A stretch of 64,000 bases of DNA, taken from assembly GCF_900141745.1 (NCBI RefSeq), contig NZ_FSRM01000001.1, forward strand, positions 3,844,001 through 3,908,000. Direction: 5' to 3'. The notes under the pieces were generated by a model that saw only the letters and a list, made by a program, of their open reading frames with translations, did not search any database and was not told the DNA's origin. Positions 45,013-57,087 of the stretch are shown here, piece after piece. How positions within the stretch are numbered: position 1 is the stretch's first letter; each line of letters begins with the position of its first letter. This stretch comes from Paraburkholderia phenazinium. Lineage in GTDB: Bacteria; Pseudomonadota; Gammaproteobacteria; Burkholderiales; Burkholderiaceae. The position numbers and the translations under genes were made by a program.

Positions 45013-46449
45013 TCACCACGTCTCGCGCATCACCATCAACCGCAGCTCGGTCATATCCTCGATCGCGTAGCGGACACCCTCACGCCCGAGCCCGGAATCC
45101 TTGACACCGCCATACGGCATATTGTCCACCCGGAACGACGGCACATCGTTGATGACCACGCCGCCCACATCCAGCCGGTCCCACGCCTGGTGCGCATGGG
45201 CGAGCGAATCGGTGAATATCCCGGCCTGCAGACCGAAGTCGCTGTCGTTGACGGTCGTGAGCGCCGCATCGAAATCGTCGAAGCGCTCCAGAATCGCCAC
45301 CGGACCGAACGCCTCCTTGCGATAGAGGTCCGAATCGCGCTTCACATCCTCGAGTAGCGTCGCCTCGAACATCGCGCCTTCCACCTTGCCGCCGGCCACA
45401 ATCTTGGCGCCGTCGAGCACCGCGCTCTCCATCCAGCCGGCGAGGCGCTTCGACTCCGATTCGGAAATCATCGGCCCGACGAACGTCTTCTCGTTCTTCG
45501 GATCGCCCATGATCAGCGAGCGCGTTTTCGCGATCAGCTTCTCGCGCAGCGCATCGTAGATGCTTGTGTGCACCAGAATCCGCTGCACGCCGATACAGCT
45601 TTGTCCCGACTGATAGAACGCACCGAACGCGAGCCGGTCGACCACGTAATCGAGCTTGACGCCCTGGTCGCCGTCGACGATCGCCGCTGCGTTGCCGCCC
45701 AGCTCCAGAATCACCTTCTTTTTGCCGGCTTTCCGCTTCAGTTCCCAGCCCACAGCCGGCGAACCGGTAAAGGACAGCAGCTTGAAGCGCTCGTCGGTGG
45801 TGAACAGATCCGCGCCATCGCGATGCGCCGGCAGGATCGAAAACGCGCCCTTGGGCAGATCCGTTTCCGCGAGGATCTCGCCCATGATCAGCGCGCCCAC
45901 CGGCGTGCGGCTGGCCGGTTTCAGCACGAACGGCACGCCCGCGGCCAGCGCTGGCGCCACCTTGTGCGCGGTCAGGTTGAGCGGAAAATTGAACGGCGAA
46001 ATAAACGAGCACGGCCCGATCGGCACACGCTTCACATAGCCGTGATAGCCCTTCGCGCGCGGCGAAATCTCCAGATTGATGATCTCGCCGTCGATGCGCA
46101 CGGCCTCTTCCGCGGCGACCTTGAACGTATCGATCAACCGCGTGACTTCGCCGCGCGAATCGTTGATCGGCTTGCCGGCTTCGATGCACAGCGCCATTGC
46201 CAGTTCGTCGTAGCGCTCGCGGAAACGGCTCACGCAGTGTTCGAGCACTGTCTGACGCTTGAACGGTGGAAACTCGCGCAGCGCCGGCAGCGCCTCCACC
46301 GCGAGACCGATGGCCTTGTCGATCGCCGCCGCGTCGGCCATAGCAACGCGCGTGGCGACTTCACCGCTGAATTTGTCCGTGACTTCAAGATCGGTATTGG
46401 CTGCAACCGCAACATTGGCCAGGTAGTACGGGTAAGTCTTTTTCAACAT
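45013..46449 (-). CDS. NAD(P)-dependent aldehyde dehydrogenase
   Basis: This 478-residue enzyme oxidises an aldehyde to an acid. The catalytic cysteine is in YQSGQSCIGVQRI, the general-base Glu in LELGGNA, and the cofactor motif is FTGSPAVGWELKRKAGKKK. The FISPFNFPLNLTAHKVAPAL and YGGVKDSGLGREG motifs place it near phosphonoacetaldehyde, lactaldehyde or glyceraldehyde-type dehydrogenases. ATG 46449 fits the family start; 46506 adds 19 unlike residues. It follows an acetolactate synthase-like gene by 95 bases on the same strand, so it may oxidise an aldehyde made or used by that TPP enzyme. Confidence 0.87.
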   Translation of the reverse strand: MLKKTYPYYLANVAVAANTDLEVTDKFSGEVATRVAMADAAAIDKAIGLAVEALPALREFPPFKRQTVLEHCVSRFRERYDELAMALCIEAGKPINDSRGEVTRLIDTFKVAAEEAVRIDGEIINLEISPRAKGYHGYVKRVPIGPCSFISPFNFPLNLTAHKVAPALAAGVPFVLKPASRTPVGALIMGEILAETDLPKGAFSILPAHRDGADLFTTDERFKLLSFTGSPAVGWELKRKAGKKKVILELGGNAAAIVDGDQGVKLDYVVDRLAFGAFYQSGQSCIGVQRILVHTSIYDALREKLIAKTRSLIMGDPKNEKTFVGPMISESESKRLAGWMESAVLDGAKIVAGGKVEGAMFEATLLEDVKRDSDLYRKEAFGPVAILERFDDFDAALTTVNDSDFGLQAGIFTDSLAHAHQAWDRLDVGGVVINDVPSFRVDNMPYGGVKDSGLGREGVRYAIEDMTELRLMVMRETW

Positions 46450-46544
46450 GACACGTTCTCCTCGATGCGACCAGTTCCACGCCTGTTGAAGCGGGGCATG
46501 TGGCAAACGCAGCCATTACAGCAAACCGCATGCCCCGCTCGCGC

Positions 46545-48197
<1,653 letters not shown>

Positions 48198-48412
48198 TGA
48201 GAGTCTCGCTTGACGAACGAGCGCGGACGGCACGCCCACGCAGTGGGATCCGGGAACGGGTGATCGAAGACGATGACAGGCGCGGCCACGCGGAAACCGG
48301 TGGGCGCGCCGAACAGCTTACTACCTGAGAGAAAAATCTGCGCGCAGATCGGCAATGGCTTGGGGTGATGCGGCCTCGCGGCCAGGGTGGCCGACTATCA
48401 AGCGGTCAGGCT

Positions 48413-48793
48413 CTAGCGCACGATCGTCACGCAGTCCGACAGAATCGGCGGCGCATTCTCGCCCGCGGTCGCGTCGTACAGATCGGCGCGCGGACCTTTG
48501 GTCCACCAGGTATAGCTGCCGGCCTGGTATTTCGCCCCGGAGCCCGAGAGCGTGTTGACAAACAGCATCGACTGGCCTTTGACGGGCACGAGCGCGAAGC
48601 TCTGCCCGTTCACTGCGTTCCAGTAGGTGACCTGCAGGATTTTGCCGGTAGCGCAGGTGTACTTGTGGGTCTGCGGGTTTTTCGGCTGGATCTGGGCGAG
48701 ACTCAACGGCGCCGCCGAAACCGGAGCGATCGACCCCGCCATCTCCAGCAGCCCAGCCAGCAAACCCGTTACCGCAACGAGCCGTTTCCTCAT
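48413..48793 (-). CDS. Periplasmic MliC/PliC-like lysozyme inhibitor
   Basis: This 126-residue protein has a signal peptide (cleavage after APVSA near residue 27) and a MliC-type domain. The pattern YTCATGKILQVTYW, then SGSGAKYQAGSYTWWTKG and a closing Cys, matches inhibitors of C-type lysozyme. There is no lipobox, so it is periplasmic (PliC-like) rather than membrane-bound. The small beta-barrel binds the lysozyme active site and protects peptidoglycan from host or competitor enzymes. It follows a small lipoprotein gene by 47 bases on the same strand. Confidence 0.78.
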   Translation of the reverse strand: MRKRLVAVTGLLAGLLEMAGSIAPVSAAPLSLAQIQPKNPQTHKYTCATGKILQVTYWNAVNGQSFALVPVKGQSMLFVNTLSGSGAKYQAGSYTWWTKGPRADLYDATAGENAPPILSDCVTIVR

Positions 48794-48840
48794 TGGATTC
48801 CTCGCCTGGCTGTCAGCCGTCTGGAAGGGTTGCCGTTCGT

Positions 48841-49053
48841 TCAGGGATCGATGACGTCAGCGCACGCGTCGGTCGGCGCCGCCGCGACGTGGCCGACCAC
48901 CGGCACGATTTTCAATCCGGCAGAAGCGACGCGGCACGGCGCGGCGGCAAGACCGCAACCCGCCAGGCCCACACACAGCGCTACCAGCACGCCCAGCGCT
49001 CCGAGGCGGCCCATCCGGCGAAGCCGCTCAATCTTGCGGGTGTCTGACTTCAT
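48841..49053 (-). CDS. Small lipoprotein (DUF6726-like)
   Basis: This 70-residue protein has a basic N-terminus, a hydrophobic segment and a lipobox (VGLAGC, Cys near residue 33), so it is lipid-anchored. The mature part, about 38 residues, reads like a small Burkholderia lipoprotein family with LKIVPVVGHVAAAPTDACAD. ATG 49053 has AGGAG upstream and is preferred to 49131. Its function is unknown. It is next to the lysozyme-inhibitor gene and may be co-transcribed. Confidence 0.75.
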   Translation of the reverse strand: MKSDTRKIERLRRMGRLGALGVLVALCVGLAGCGLAAAPCRVASAGLKIVPVVGHVAAAPTDACADVIDP

Positions 49054-49157
49054 GGGTACTGCTCCTGCCTTCAATACTGCAACTCCGTGCGCGCCTGCGG
49101 GATGCGTGGCGTGCGAGTTACCGCGGCTCACTGTGACAGACGAGCGCGCGTTCCAGC

Positions 49158-50372
49158 TTATTTCGCCGACACCGGATGTACCGCGGCAGCAGCCTGCTTC
49201 GCACGTGCCCGGGCTTCGTCGGTATTCGCGCCGGTGGCGAGCGCCACGCCCATACGCCGCTTGACGAAGCTCTCGGGCTTGCCGAACAGCCGCAGATCCG
49301 CATCGGGCACGGCCAGCGCCGCAGCTACACCTTCGAACGCGATACCGGCTTCATCCAGGCCGCCGTAGATCACGGCTGACGCCCCCGGCGCACGCAGGGA
49401 TGTGTCGACCGGCAATCCGAGGATCGCCCGCGCATGCAACTCGAACTCAGAGAGACGTTGCGAGCACAGCGTCACGAGTCCCGTGTCATGCGGACGCGGA
49501 CTCACTTCCGAAAACCATACGTCATCGCCGCGCACGAAAAGTTCCACGCCGAACAGGCCGCGGCCGCCAAGCGCCTCCGTGACCTTGTGGGCGATCTCAC
49601 GCGAACGCTTGAGCGCGACCGGGCTCATCGGCTGCGGCTGCCAGGATTCGACGTAGTCGCCCGCAACCTGCACATGGCCGATCGGATCGCAGAAATATGT
49701 GCTTGTGCTGCCCGTTGCCGGATCGATCGCGCGCACCGTCAACTGCGTGATTTCGTACTCGAAGTCGATAAAGCCTTCGACGATCACACGCCCATGGTTG
49801 ACGCGGCCGCCCGCCATCGCGTATTGCCATGCCGGTTCGACGTCGGCGTCGCTCTTGAGCACGGACTGGCCCTTGCCCGACGACGACATCACCGGTTTCA
49901 CGACGCACGGATAACCGACCTTCGCGATGCCCGCCTTGAGTTCCTCGAGCGAGTCCGCAAACGCGTACGGCGAAGTCGGCAAGCCGAGTTCTTCGGCCGC
50001 CAGACGCCGGATGCCTTCACGGTTCATCGTCAGTTGCGTGGCGCGCGCGGTGGGAATCACTTCGGCGAGACCGTCGGACTCGATGGCGGCGAGCGCGTCG
50101 GTGGCGATGGCTTCGATTTCCGGCACGATCAGATGCGGCCGTTCCTGTTCGACCAGCGCGCGCAGTGCGGCGCGGTCGGTCATATCGATCACATGGGCGC
50201 GATGCGCGACCTGATGACCCGGTGCGTTCGGATAACGGTCCACCGCGATCACTTCAACGCCAAGGCGCTGTAATGCAATGATCACTTCCTTGCCCAGCTC
50301 GCCCGCGCCGAGCAGCATCACGCGCGTCGCCGAGTTAGAAAGCGGGGTGCCGATCCGTTGGCCGATCTGCAT
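49158..50372 (-). CDS. purT: Formate-dependent phosphoribosylglycinamide formyltransferase
   Basis: This 404-residue ATP-grasp enzyme makes formyl-GAR in purine synthesis from formate, ATP and GAR, independently of folate. It has the N-terminal [20 protein letters not shown], the ATP-grasp motif [26 protein letters not shown] and the end region [19 protein letters not shown] 50372 has GGAG at close spacing; 50444 would add 24 unlike residues. It is divergent from the META-domain gene. Confidence 0.95.
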   Translation of the reverse strand: MQIGQRIGTPLSNSATRVMLLGAGELGKEVIIALQRLGVEVIAVDRYPNAPGHQVAHRAHVIDMTDRAALRALVEQERPHLIVPEIEAIATDALAAIESDGLAEVIPTARATQLTMNREGIRRLAAEELGLPTSPYAFADSLEELKAGIAKVGYPCVVKPVMSSSGKGQSVLKSDADVEPAWQYAMAGGRVNHGRVIVEGFIDFEYEITQLTVRAIDPATGSTSTYFCDPIGHVQVAGDYVESWQPQPMSPVALKRSREIAHKVTEALGGRGLFGVELFVRGDDVWFSEVSPRPHDTGLVTLCSQRLSEFELHARAILGLPVDTSLRAPGASAVIYGGLDEAGIAFEGVAAALAVPDADLRLFGKPESFVKRRMGVALATGANTDEARARAKQAAAAVHPVSAK

Positions 50373-50528
50373 GGGGTCTCCAGAAAAATGTCGGATGAGA
50401 TGGAATGGGTAGATCAGCAATGTTAACATGCGCAACCTCTGCACCGGGCGCGCAGCGACGAGCGCTCGCGCGCGGCATCCTGAGTGCGTTACCCTTACGC
50501 CTTTGCCAGTTTGAAGAGGACCGACGCC

Positions 50529-51074
50529 ATGATCAAAACGTCTTCAGCGCGACGTGTTGCGCGTCTCGTTGCCGCGCTGCCCGCACCGCTTTTCACCGCG
50601 CTGGGCGTTGCCACCCTGCTGGCCGCCTGCTCGATGCCCACGCATCCGGATTCCAAGGCGCCGCCGCCCGACCCGTTCAACCCGGCGGCAACGCAGTTGC
50701 TCGACGACACTTCATGGGATCTCAGCAGCTGGAAGCAGGCCGACGGCACGATGCGCGCCGTCCCGGGCGCCGACAGCGGAGCGCCGATCACCCTCATGCT
50801 CTCGACGGCCACCGGCCAGCGGCGCGCCAGCGGTTTCTCCGGTTGCAACCGTTATATGGGTACCTACGGGCTGAAGGACGGCAAGCTGAGCTTCGGGCCG
50901 CTCGCCGGAACGCGGATGGCGTGTTCGACGCCCGGCGGCCAGATTGAAGGCGACTACCTCGACGCGCTGGCGCACGTCGCCCGTACCGGCGTGCAGATGC
51001 GCGCGCCGCAGGAAATGCAGTTGATCCTCGAAGACGGCGACAAGTTGACGTTCGCGCGGCACGACGGCAAATGA
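50529..51074 (+). CDS. META-domain lipoprotein (HslJ-like)
   Basis: This 181-residue protein has a signal with lipobox LLAAC (Cys near residue 36), then a META domain with [12 protein letters not shown], the hallmark [13 protein letters not shown] and [15 protein letters not shown] proteins such as HslJ are small envelope proteins linked to heat or antibiotic stress. Their chemistry is unknown. ATG 50529 follows AGAGGA and gives a proper signal peptide. FtsK starts 73 bases later. Confidence 0.85.
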   Translation: MIKTSSARRVARLVAALPAPLFTALGVATLLAACSMPTHPDSKAPPPDPFNPAATQLLDDTSWDLSSWKQADGTMRAVPGADSGAPITLMLSTATGQRRASGFSGCNRYMGTYGLKDGKLSFGPLAGTRMACSTPGGQIEGDYLDALAHVARTGVQMRAPQEMQLILEDGDKLTFARHDGK

Positions 51075-51147
51075 GGCTGTCTTCGAAGCGTTACGCTTCC
51101 CCGGTTAAACTCGATGGGTTGCGTCTTCGCGGATCCCTCATTCGTTG

Positions 51148-54100
51148 ATGTCTAGCATGCACACGGTAGTTTTCGGCTGGTTCGGCGTGTCGGCCGTCTG
51201 GTTCATCCCTCTTCTGTTGCGTCTCGCAAAGTCTGTGCTGCCAGGCGGCGCCGGGCTGCGCGGGCCCGGCACGATCCGGCTTTGGCTCGGCTTTATCGGC
51301 GTGCTGGTGGCGAGCTCGACGCTGGAAGCGTTGCTGCCCGGGACGGTAGGCACGGACGGCTTCGGGCATGCGCTGGCGGCGGGTTTCGGCCGCCTGCTCG
51401 GGCATATCGGCACGCCGCTCGTGATGCTTGCGGTGCTGGTAGTGAGCCTGCCGTGGCTGATCGGTTTTCGTTGGAGCCGCGTCGCGCGCTGGGCGGACGG
51501 TGCGTTTGGCCTTGGCCTCGGCTTGAACCGCGGGCTCGCCAAACGCGACGAGGACGCGCGCCGGCGTAGTAGCGTCGACGATACGTTGCCTGCTTATGCG
51601 TCGACACCGGCCAATCCGATGGCCCCGAAGGCCAAGGGGCGCTACGCGCGGCCGACGGTGTGGCGGCCTTCTGCGGGCGCACGCGGTGCGGCGGCGGGGT
51701 CCGGTGCGGCAGCGGGTGGCGCGGGTGCCGTGGGCGCGAAGGATTCGGTGGCCGCGGATGCGCGCGGAAACGCAGCGTCTGGTAGCGCGGCCTGGCAAGC
51801 GAAAAGCACGGGCCGGCGTGGACAGGCAGCGCCGGCTGATAGCGCTGGCGCGATGCGCGTAGGCACGCCGGGTCGGCAAGCTGGCGTCCGGAGCGCGGCG
51901 GCCGAACCTGTCGCGCCAGCCGGATGGCCGCGCGAGCCAGGCAATGCGTTGCGCGGTACGGCACCGGTTCGGAGTGGGCTGCCGGCGACACCGGCGGCTG
52001 GTGCTGGTGCTGGTGCTGGTGCTGGTGCTGGTGCTGGTGCTGGTGCTGGTGCTGGTGCTGCAACGAGCGTCCCACGGGCATTCGACTCCAGCCGGGCTAT
52101 GCCTGATGCAGCAACCGGGTCAAGGCCGACCCCGAACCGCGCGCCGTCAATACAGCCCTTCACGACACCCGTGCCTACCAGCATGCCGCCAGCGGTGCCG
52201 CGCAACGCGACGCCGACCGTTTCCATCCCAACCCTGCGGCCCATGGCCGGTACAGCACCGACCCCGCAACATGCGGCTGCTTCGGGTGCGCGCGTGCCGA
52301 GCGCACCCGGTTTTTCCCGACCCGCGGCGGCAGCGGAGCACGTCACGCCGCCCGCCAGCGTGCAGGAGACCCTACGCAGCATCGAAGAGAATGCGGCACG
52401 CTGGACGACGATCGCAGGCGTGAGTCTCGCCCGACGCAGCCCGGAAAACGTCAGGATCAGCACCGATGCTGACATGCCCGTCGACGAACCTGCGGTTAGT
52501 CCGACGCCGGTGCCGGAGGCAACCCCCATCGGCACATCCTCTGCGCGACCCGATAGGGAAGCTGCTGACAGTCGAGCTGATGTTGGCGCACCGGCCACCC
52601 CTTCGCCAGAGCCTGTCGCACCCGTGGAAGTGCCGAAGGCTGCGCCGGTGTCCGCTCCGCTCGAAGTGCAACCGCGCGCGACGACCTCGGCATTGATCGA
52701 AGCCGCCCTGCCCGACCAGCAAAGCATCGCGAAGACGCCGGCAGCAAACATCGACCACGCGAGCGCGGCCAGTGCGGCACTCGCGCCGGCCGCCGACCTC
52801 ATCATCGACAAATCGCTAGCGCCATGGGAAACGGAAGTTGACACCGAACCCGATGCCGGCCATCGCGCCGATACGTCGAGTGCGTCTGAACACGTCGTGG
52901 CCGAACCGGCGCCTGCTCCTGTTGCATCGAACGTCGTCCGCTTCCCCGGCTTTGCCGCAGCGAGCGTCGGGAGCAGCGCGAGCGCCGCATCGCATGGTAG
53001 CCAGGCACCATTCGACACGACCGCCGACGACTTCGAAGACACGCCCTTCGATCACCACGCCGCCCCACGCATCGCCTCACATCTCAACGAAGATGAAGGC
53101 GAAGACGACGACCAACCCGACACCCCAATCGCCCCCGCCGTTGCGGCAGCCGCGGCCACGGCCGCAGCCCCGTTCACGCTCCCACGCAGCGAACCGGCCA
53201 ACGAACCCGTCGCACCTCGGCCACCGGTAAGCGGCCACGCGCCAACCGTATTCGAGTTCCACGCCCCGGCCGCATCCCGCGTCGAACTGCCGACCCTCGA
53301 TCTGCTCGCCCGCGCCGACACGGACGTCGAACCCGTCTCCGAAGAAAAGCTCGCAGAAACCGGCTTGCTGATCGAACAGCGCCTGCAGGAATTCAAGGTG
53401 CCGGTGACCGTGGTCGGCGCTTCGGCCGGCCCGGTGATCACCCGCTTCGAAGTGGAGCCCGCGCTCGGTGTACGCGGCAGCCAGATCGTCGGACTGATGA
53501 AGGACCTGTCGCGCGGCCTCGGCCTCACCTCGATTCGCGTAGTCGAAACGATCCCCGGCAAAACCTGCATGGGTCTCGAGCTGCCGAACGCGAAGCGCCA
53601 GACCATCCGGCTGTCCGAAATCCTCGAAGCCAACGTCTACCAGCACTCGCATTCGATGCTCACGCTCGCCATGGGCAAAGACATCACCGGACATCCCGTG
53701 GTCGCCGATCTGGCGAAAGCACCGCATATGCTGGTGGCCGGCACGACCGGTTCGGGCAAGTCGGTGGCGATCAACGCGATGATCGTCTCGTTGCTCTACA
53801 AGGCCACGCCCGAAGACGTGCGGCTCATCATGATCGACCCGAAGATGCTCGAGCTGTCGGTCTACGAGGGCATTCCGCATCTGCTTGCACCGGTCGTCAC
53901 GGACATGAAACTCGCCGCCAACGCGCTCAACTGGTGCGTCGGTGAAATGGAGAAGCGCTACCGGCTGATGTCGGCCGTCGGCGTGCGCAACCTCGCGGGC
54001 TTCAACCAGAAAATCCGCGATGCTGAAGCCAACGGCAAGAAGCTCGGCAACCCGTTCTCGCTGACGCCCGAAGCGCCCGAACCGCTCGCAGCGCTGCCAT

Positions 54101-54756
54101 TGATCGTGGTTGTGATCGACGAGCTGGCCGACCTGATGATGGTGGCCGGCAAGAAGATCGAAGAACTGATCGCCCGTCTCGCGCAGAAGGCGCGCGCAGC
54201 CGGCATCCATCTGATCCTCGCGACGCAGCGTCCCTCGGTCGATGTGATCACCGGCTTGATCAAAGCCAATATCCCGACCCGGGTCGCCTTCCAGGTATCG
54301 TCGAAGATCGACTCACGGACGATTCTCGACCAGATGGGCGCCGAGTCGCTGCTCGGCCAGGGCGACATGCTGTTCCTGCCGCCTGGCACCGGCTATCCGC
54401 AACGCGTACACGGCGCATTCGTCGCCGATGAGGAAGTGCACCGGATCGTCGAGTACCTGAAGCAGTTCGGCGAGCCGCAATACGAGGAAGGAATTCTCGA
54501 TGGCCCCACCTCCGACGGCGCCACCCAGGACCTGTTCGGCGATGTGCCCGATGCCGAAGCCGACCCCCTCTACGACGAAGCGGTCGCCTTTGTGGTGCGC
54601 ACGCGGCGCGCATCGATCTCGTCGGTGCAACGCCAGTTGCGCATCGGCTATAACCGTGCAGCGCGGCTGGTGGAACAGATGGAGGCAGCGGGCCTCGTGT
54701 CGTCGATGGGCATCAACGGCAGCCGCGAAGTCCTCGCGCCAGGCCCCGCCGAGTAA
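51148..54756 (+). CDS. ftsK: DNA translocase FtsK with long low-complexity linker
   Basis: This protein of about 1202 residues is a septal DNA pump. The N-terminus has two or three membrane helices (to about residue 115), fewer than the four of E. coli FtsK. A linker of about 580 residues rich in Ala, Pro and Gly follows, and includes a Gly-Ala tract encoded by tandem GGTGCT. The motor has Walker [12 protein letters not shown] and Walker [17 protein letters not shown], and the gamma domain ends the protein with [21 protein letters not shown], which reads KOPS. A TTG at 51145 and ATG at 51157 are other starts. Related genomes carry a second, shorter FtsK, so this may be a paralogue. Confidence 0.92.
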   Translation: MSSMHTVVFGWFGVSAVWFIPLLLRLAKSVLPGGAGLRGPGTIRLWLGFIGVLVASSTLEALLPGTVGTDGFGHALAAGFGRLLGHIGTPLVMLAVLVVSLPWLIGFRWSRVARWADGAFGLGLGLNRGLAKRDEDARRRSSVDDTLPAYASTPANPMAPKAKGRYARPTVWRPSAGARGAAAGSGAAAGGAGAVGAKDSVAADARGNAASGSAAWQAKSTGRRGQAAPADSAGAMRVGTPGRQAGVRSAAAEPVAPAGWPREPGNALRGTAPVRSGLPATPAAGAGAGAGAGAGAGAGAGAGAATSVPRAFDSSRAMPDAATGSRPTPNRAPSIQPFTTPVPTSMPPAVPRNATPTVSIPTLRPMAGTAPTPQHAAASGARVPSAPGFSRPAAAAEHVTPPASVQETLRSIEENAARWTTIAGVSLARRSPENVRISTDADMPVDEPAVSPTPVPEATPIGTSSARPDREAADSRADVGAPATPSPEPVAPVEVPKAAPVSAPLEVQPRATTSALIEAALPDQQSIAKTPAANIDHASAASAALAPAADLIIDKSLAPWETEVDTEPDAGHRADTSSASEHVVAEPAPAPVASNVVRFPGFAAASVGSSASAASHGSQAPFDTTADDFEDTPFDHHAAPRIASHLNEDEGEDDDQPDTPIAPAVAAAAATAAAPFTLPRSEPANEPVAPRPPVSGHAPTVFEFHAPAASRVELPTLDLLARADTDVEPVSEEKLAETGLLIEQRLQEFKVPVTVVGASAGPVITRFEVEPALGVRGSQIVGLMKDLSRGLGLTSIRVVETIPGKTCMGLELPNAKRQTIRLSEILEANVYQHSHSMLTLAMGKDITGHPVVADLAKAPHMLVAGTTGSGKSVAINAMIVSLLYKATPEDVRLIMIDPKMLELSVYEGIPHLLAPVVTDMKLAANALNWCVGEMEKRYRLMSAVGVRNLAGFNQKIRDAEANGKKLGNPFSLTPEAPEPLAALPLIVVVIDELADLMMVAGKKIEELIARLAQKARAAGIHLILATQRPSVDVITGLIKANIPTRVAFQVSSKIDSRTILDQMGAESLLGQGDMLFLPPGTGYPQRVHGAFVADEEVHRIVEYLKQFGEPQYEEGILDGPTSDGATQDLFGDVPDAEADPLYDEAVAFVVRTRRASISSVQRQLRIGYNRAARLVEQMEAAGLVSSMGINGSREVLAPGPAE
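52000..52059 (+). repeat. Hexanucleotide repeat (GGTGCT) x10 inside ftsK
   Basis: Ten perfect in-frame copies encode alternating Gly and Ala in the FtsK linker. Copy changes would keep the frame and alter linker length. Confidence 0.95.
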
Positions 54757-54762
54757 GCAGAC

Positions 54763-56043
54763 TTACGAAGGCGACACCAGCTTGAAATCAACCGGCGAGC
54801 CGATGTCGATGCGCTTGGGATTCGCCTCGAGCAAACCAGTCTGCTGATCGCGCCTGAACACATACGCGGTATCGCTGTTCTGGTTACCGACGATCAACCA
54901 GTTGCCGGTCGGATCAATGGCAAACTCGCGCGGCGATTTACCGAGACTCGACTGGCGTCCGATCAGTTTCAGATGCCCGTTGGCTGGATCTACCGAGAAG
55001 ATCACGATCTCGTTCGCGTCTCCACGGTTCGTCGCATAGAGGAAGCGTCCATCCGGCGACAGATGGATCGCCGCCGCCCCCACCTGCCCCTTGAAGCCGT
55101 GCTCGGTGAGCGGCGACACCTGCAGCTGCGTCAGCCTGCCGTTGTCGTAGCGGAACGTGGTGACGGTCGCTGCCAGTTCGCTCGTCAGATACGCGTATTT
55201 GCCGTCCGGCCCAAACACCAGATGACGTGGACCGCTGCCGGCCTTCACATCCGTATAACGCCACTCGGTGGGTCCGAAGAGACCGCGGCTGCCGTCGGGC
55301 GTATAGCGGTACGAATACAGCTTGTCCGCGCCGAGGTCCTGGGCGAACAGATACTGGCCATCGGGCGAGAACACCGTGGAATGCACATGCGAGTTGTCCT
55401 GGCGCCCTTTCACCGGACCGCCGCCCTCATGATGCACGGTCAACACGGCCTGCCCCACCTGGCCATCGCCCTGCAGCGGGAAAACTGCGAAGCTGCCGCC
55501 GGGATCCGCCGCCACCGAGTAGTTCGCCGTCAGCAGATACTTGCCGTCCGGCGAGATCTTCAGATAGCACGGGTCATTGCCCTCTGCCGATACCTTGTTG
55601 AGAAACGTCAGCTGCCCGCTCGCCGGATCGAAACCGAACGCGCTGATGCCGCCGCGTTGCGAGGCCGGGCCGTTGTCGCCCGGCAGTTCGTTGACCGAAT
55701 ACACATGACGGCGGTCGCTGCTCACGACCAGATACGATGGATTGACCGTCTTCGCGACGGACACCGGAGTCGCGTCGCCGGTCTTCGTATCGAACCGGTA
55801 GACGTAAATGCCTTCGCTCTTGCCGCCCGTGTAGGTGCCGACGATCATGTCGTAGACACCATCGGCCGGTGCGGGTCCGGCATCCTGCGCGAACGCCTGT
55901 GAAGCAACAATCGAAACCATAAGCACGAAACCTTTTATTATCGAATGGGCAGACCGCGACGATGGCGCAAATGCGGCCTTCCTGGCGGACTGAAACGACG
56001 GCTGATGCGTGACGCTTGCAGCGGCTTGGGCACTACGATGCAT
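54763..56043 (-). CDS. Secreted lactonase-fold (6-phosphogluconolactonase-like) beta-propeller protein
   Basis: This 426-residue protein has a signal sequence in the first 53 residues (cleavage after SQAFA) and a seven-bladed propeller of the lactonase family, with repeats such as VNPSYLVVSSDRRHVYSVNE, DPCYLKISPDGKYLLTANY and GPRHLVFGPDGKYAYLTSE. Cytoplasmic Pgl hydrolyses 6-phosphogluconolactone. An exported version more likely acts on another lactone or binds a ligand. ATG 56043 has a strong AGGAGG upstream. Its 3' end is six bases from the convergent ftsK end. Confidence 0.85.
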   Translation of the reverse strand: MHRSAQAAASVTHQPSFQSARKAAFAPSSRSAHSIIKGFVLMVSIVASQAFAQDAGPAPADGVYDMIVGTYTGGKSEGIYVYRFDTKTGDATPVSVAKTVNPSYLVVSSDRRHVYSVNELPGDNGPASQRGGISAFGFDPASGQLTFLNKVSAEGNDPCYLKISPDGKYLLTANYSVAADPGGSFAVFPLQGDGQVGQAVLTVHHEGGGPVKGRQDNSHVHSTVFSPDGQYLFAQDLGADKLYSYRYTPDGSRGLFGPTEWRYTDVKAGSGPRHLVFGPDGKYAYLTSELAATVTTFRYDNGRLTQLQVSPLTEHGFKGQVGAAAIHLSPDGRFLYATNRGDANEIVIFSVDPANGHLKLIGRQSSLGKSPREFAIDPTGNWLIVGNQNSDTAYVFRRDQQTGLLEANPKRIDIGSPVDFKLVSPS

Positions 56044-56107
56044 GTCGACCTCCTGGACATCGGGTTATCAGTTTTTGATCGTGCCACTGGTCTGCCACGC
56101 GGTCTGG

Positions 56108-56152
56108 AACACCCGGTTTAGAAACGCCCGGTTCGGGAACGCCTCGTTCCAG
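56108..56152. repeat. Three imperfect 15-base tandem repeats
   Basis: AACACCCGGTTTAGA, AACGCCCGGTTCGGG and AACGCCTCGTTCCAG follow each other 65 bases upstream of the lactonase-fold gene. On the minus strand they read as a weak N(R/E)xF repeat in an unsupported small ORF. Confidence 0.5.
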
Positions 56153-56305
56153 GTGTTTTTATTGTGGGGGCAAGTATAGAAGATAGAAGCAAAGCGTCGA
56201 GCCGGATCGCGCAGCCCGCAGGCTCGCTCCGGTAATGGCGGGTGGCGCATCCTGCCGCCCGATGAGAATTCCCTCTTACAGCTCTCTCAACCACCCGGAG
56301 TCTCC

Positions 56306-56458
56306 ATGAACGTGACCTTTAGTCTCGGCCCGCTTGTTTCGCTGATCGCCGGCATTCTGATTCTTGTGATGCCGCGCCTCCTGAACTACATCGTCGCGCT
56401 CTATCTGATCATCATCGGCATTATCGGGATCTTCGGCGTAGGGGCGTCACACTTCTGA
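56306..56458 (+). CDS. Small DUF3096-like membrane protein
   Basis: This 50-residue protein is almost wholly hydrophobic, with two helices around a short MPRLLNY turn (SLIAGILILVMPRLLNYIVA). The pattern matches the DUF3096 family of tiny bacterial membrane proteins. ATG 56306 is preceded by GGAG at good spacing. Its function is unknown. Confidence 0.75.
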   Translation: MNVTFSLGPLVSLIAGILILVMPRLLNYIVALYLIIIGIIGIFGVGASHF

Positions 56459-56590
56459 TGCATCCGGGTTTTGATTCCGGCGCTCTGTCTGCGTAAGCGA
56501 TCTGATCTGCGGGTGACCGGGCAAGGCTGCGCCCTGCCTCGGGTTACCTGTGGGGCTTACCGTGGCAATCAACGGGGTTTATCCCTGGCT

Positions 56591-56836
56591 TCAACCGTGG
56601 GCAAGTTGCTCGAGGCGCAGCCTTCCCTGCAGCGACAGGCCACCAACGGCATAATGGCCCTCACCCTTCTGGTAGTGCCTGAAGCAGGCGCGCTCGATCA
56701 GGAAGCAAACGGCAGCCTGCATCCCGTTGCGTGAGAGGCCCAGACGGCTGGCATCGAGGGCAAGCATGGAATCGTCAGCGAGTTCGCTGGCGGCCGAGAG
56801 AATGGTGATGCAATCGGATTTCGACGGGTTCAGCAT
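56591..56836 (-). CDS. Hypothetical protein
   Basis: This 81-residue soluble protein begins MLNPSKSDCITILSAASELA and ends in a charged helix (SLQGRLRLEQLAHG). ATG 56836 has AGGA at usable spacing. Codon use is normal. No family is recognised. A longer frame up to 56995 has no ribosome site. Confidence 0.55.
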   Translation of the reverse strand: MLNPSKSDCITILSAASELADDSMLALDASRLGLSRNGMQAAVCFLIERACFRHYQKGEGHYAVGGLSLQGRLRLEQLAHG

Positions 56837-57087
56837 GGCTTTCGTCCTCGAAAACAGCGTTTGCGTATGCAATGGACCGACGTACCCGGACCTGCGGCAA
56901 GATCCTTGCTCATCTACCGAAAATCCAATTGTAAGCATCGTTATCCCAGAATGCCAAGACGGATTGTCCGCAGGGCTTGCTGAACCAAAGTACATGACGC
57001 AGGTCCGGTAATAACAACGTCCCGGCGCGCGCGAGGCGCACGCTTTACGCCTTGCTTACGCCGCTCAAACCGCTTACCCAGTCATCT

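Noticed and set aside
56068..56250. 60-codon minus-strand ORF with a weak NRAF-type repeat
   Set aside because: The repeat only reflects the 15-base DNA repeats; there is no ribosome site and the frame lies in the lactonase leader.
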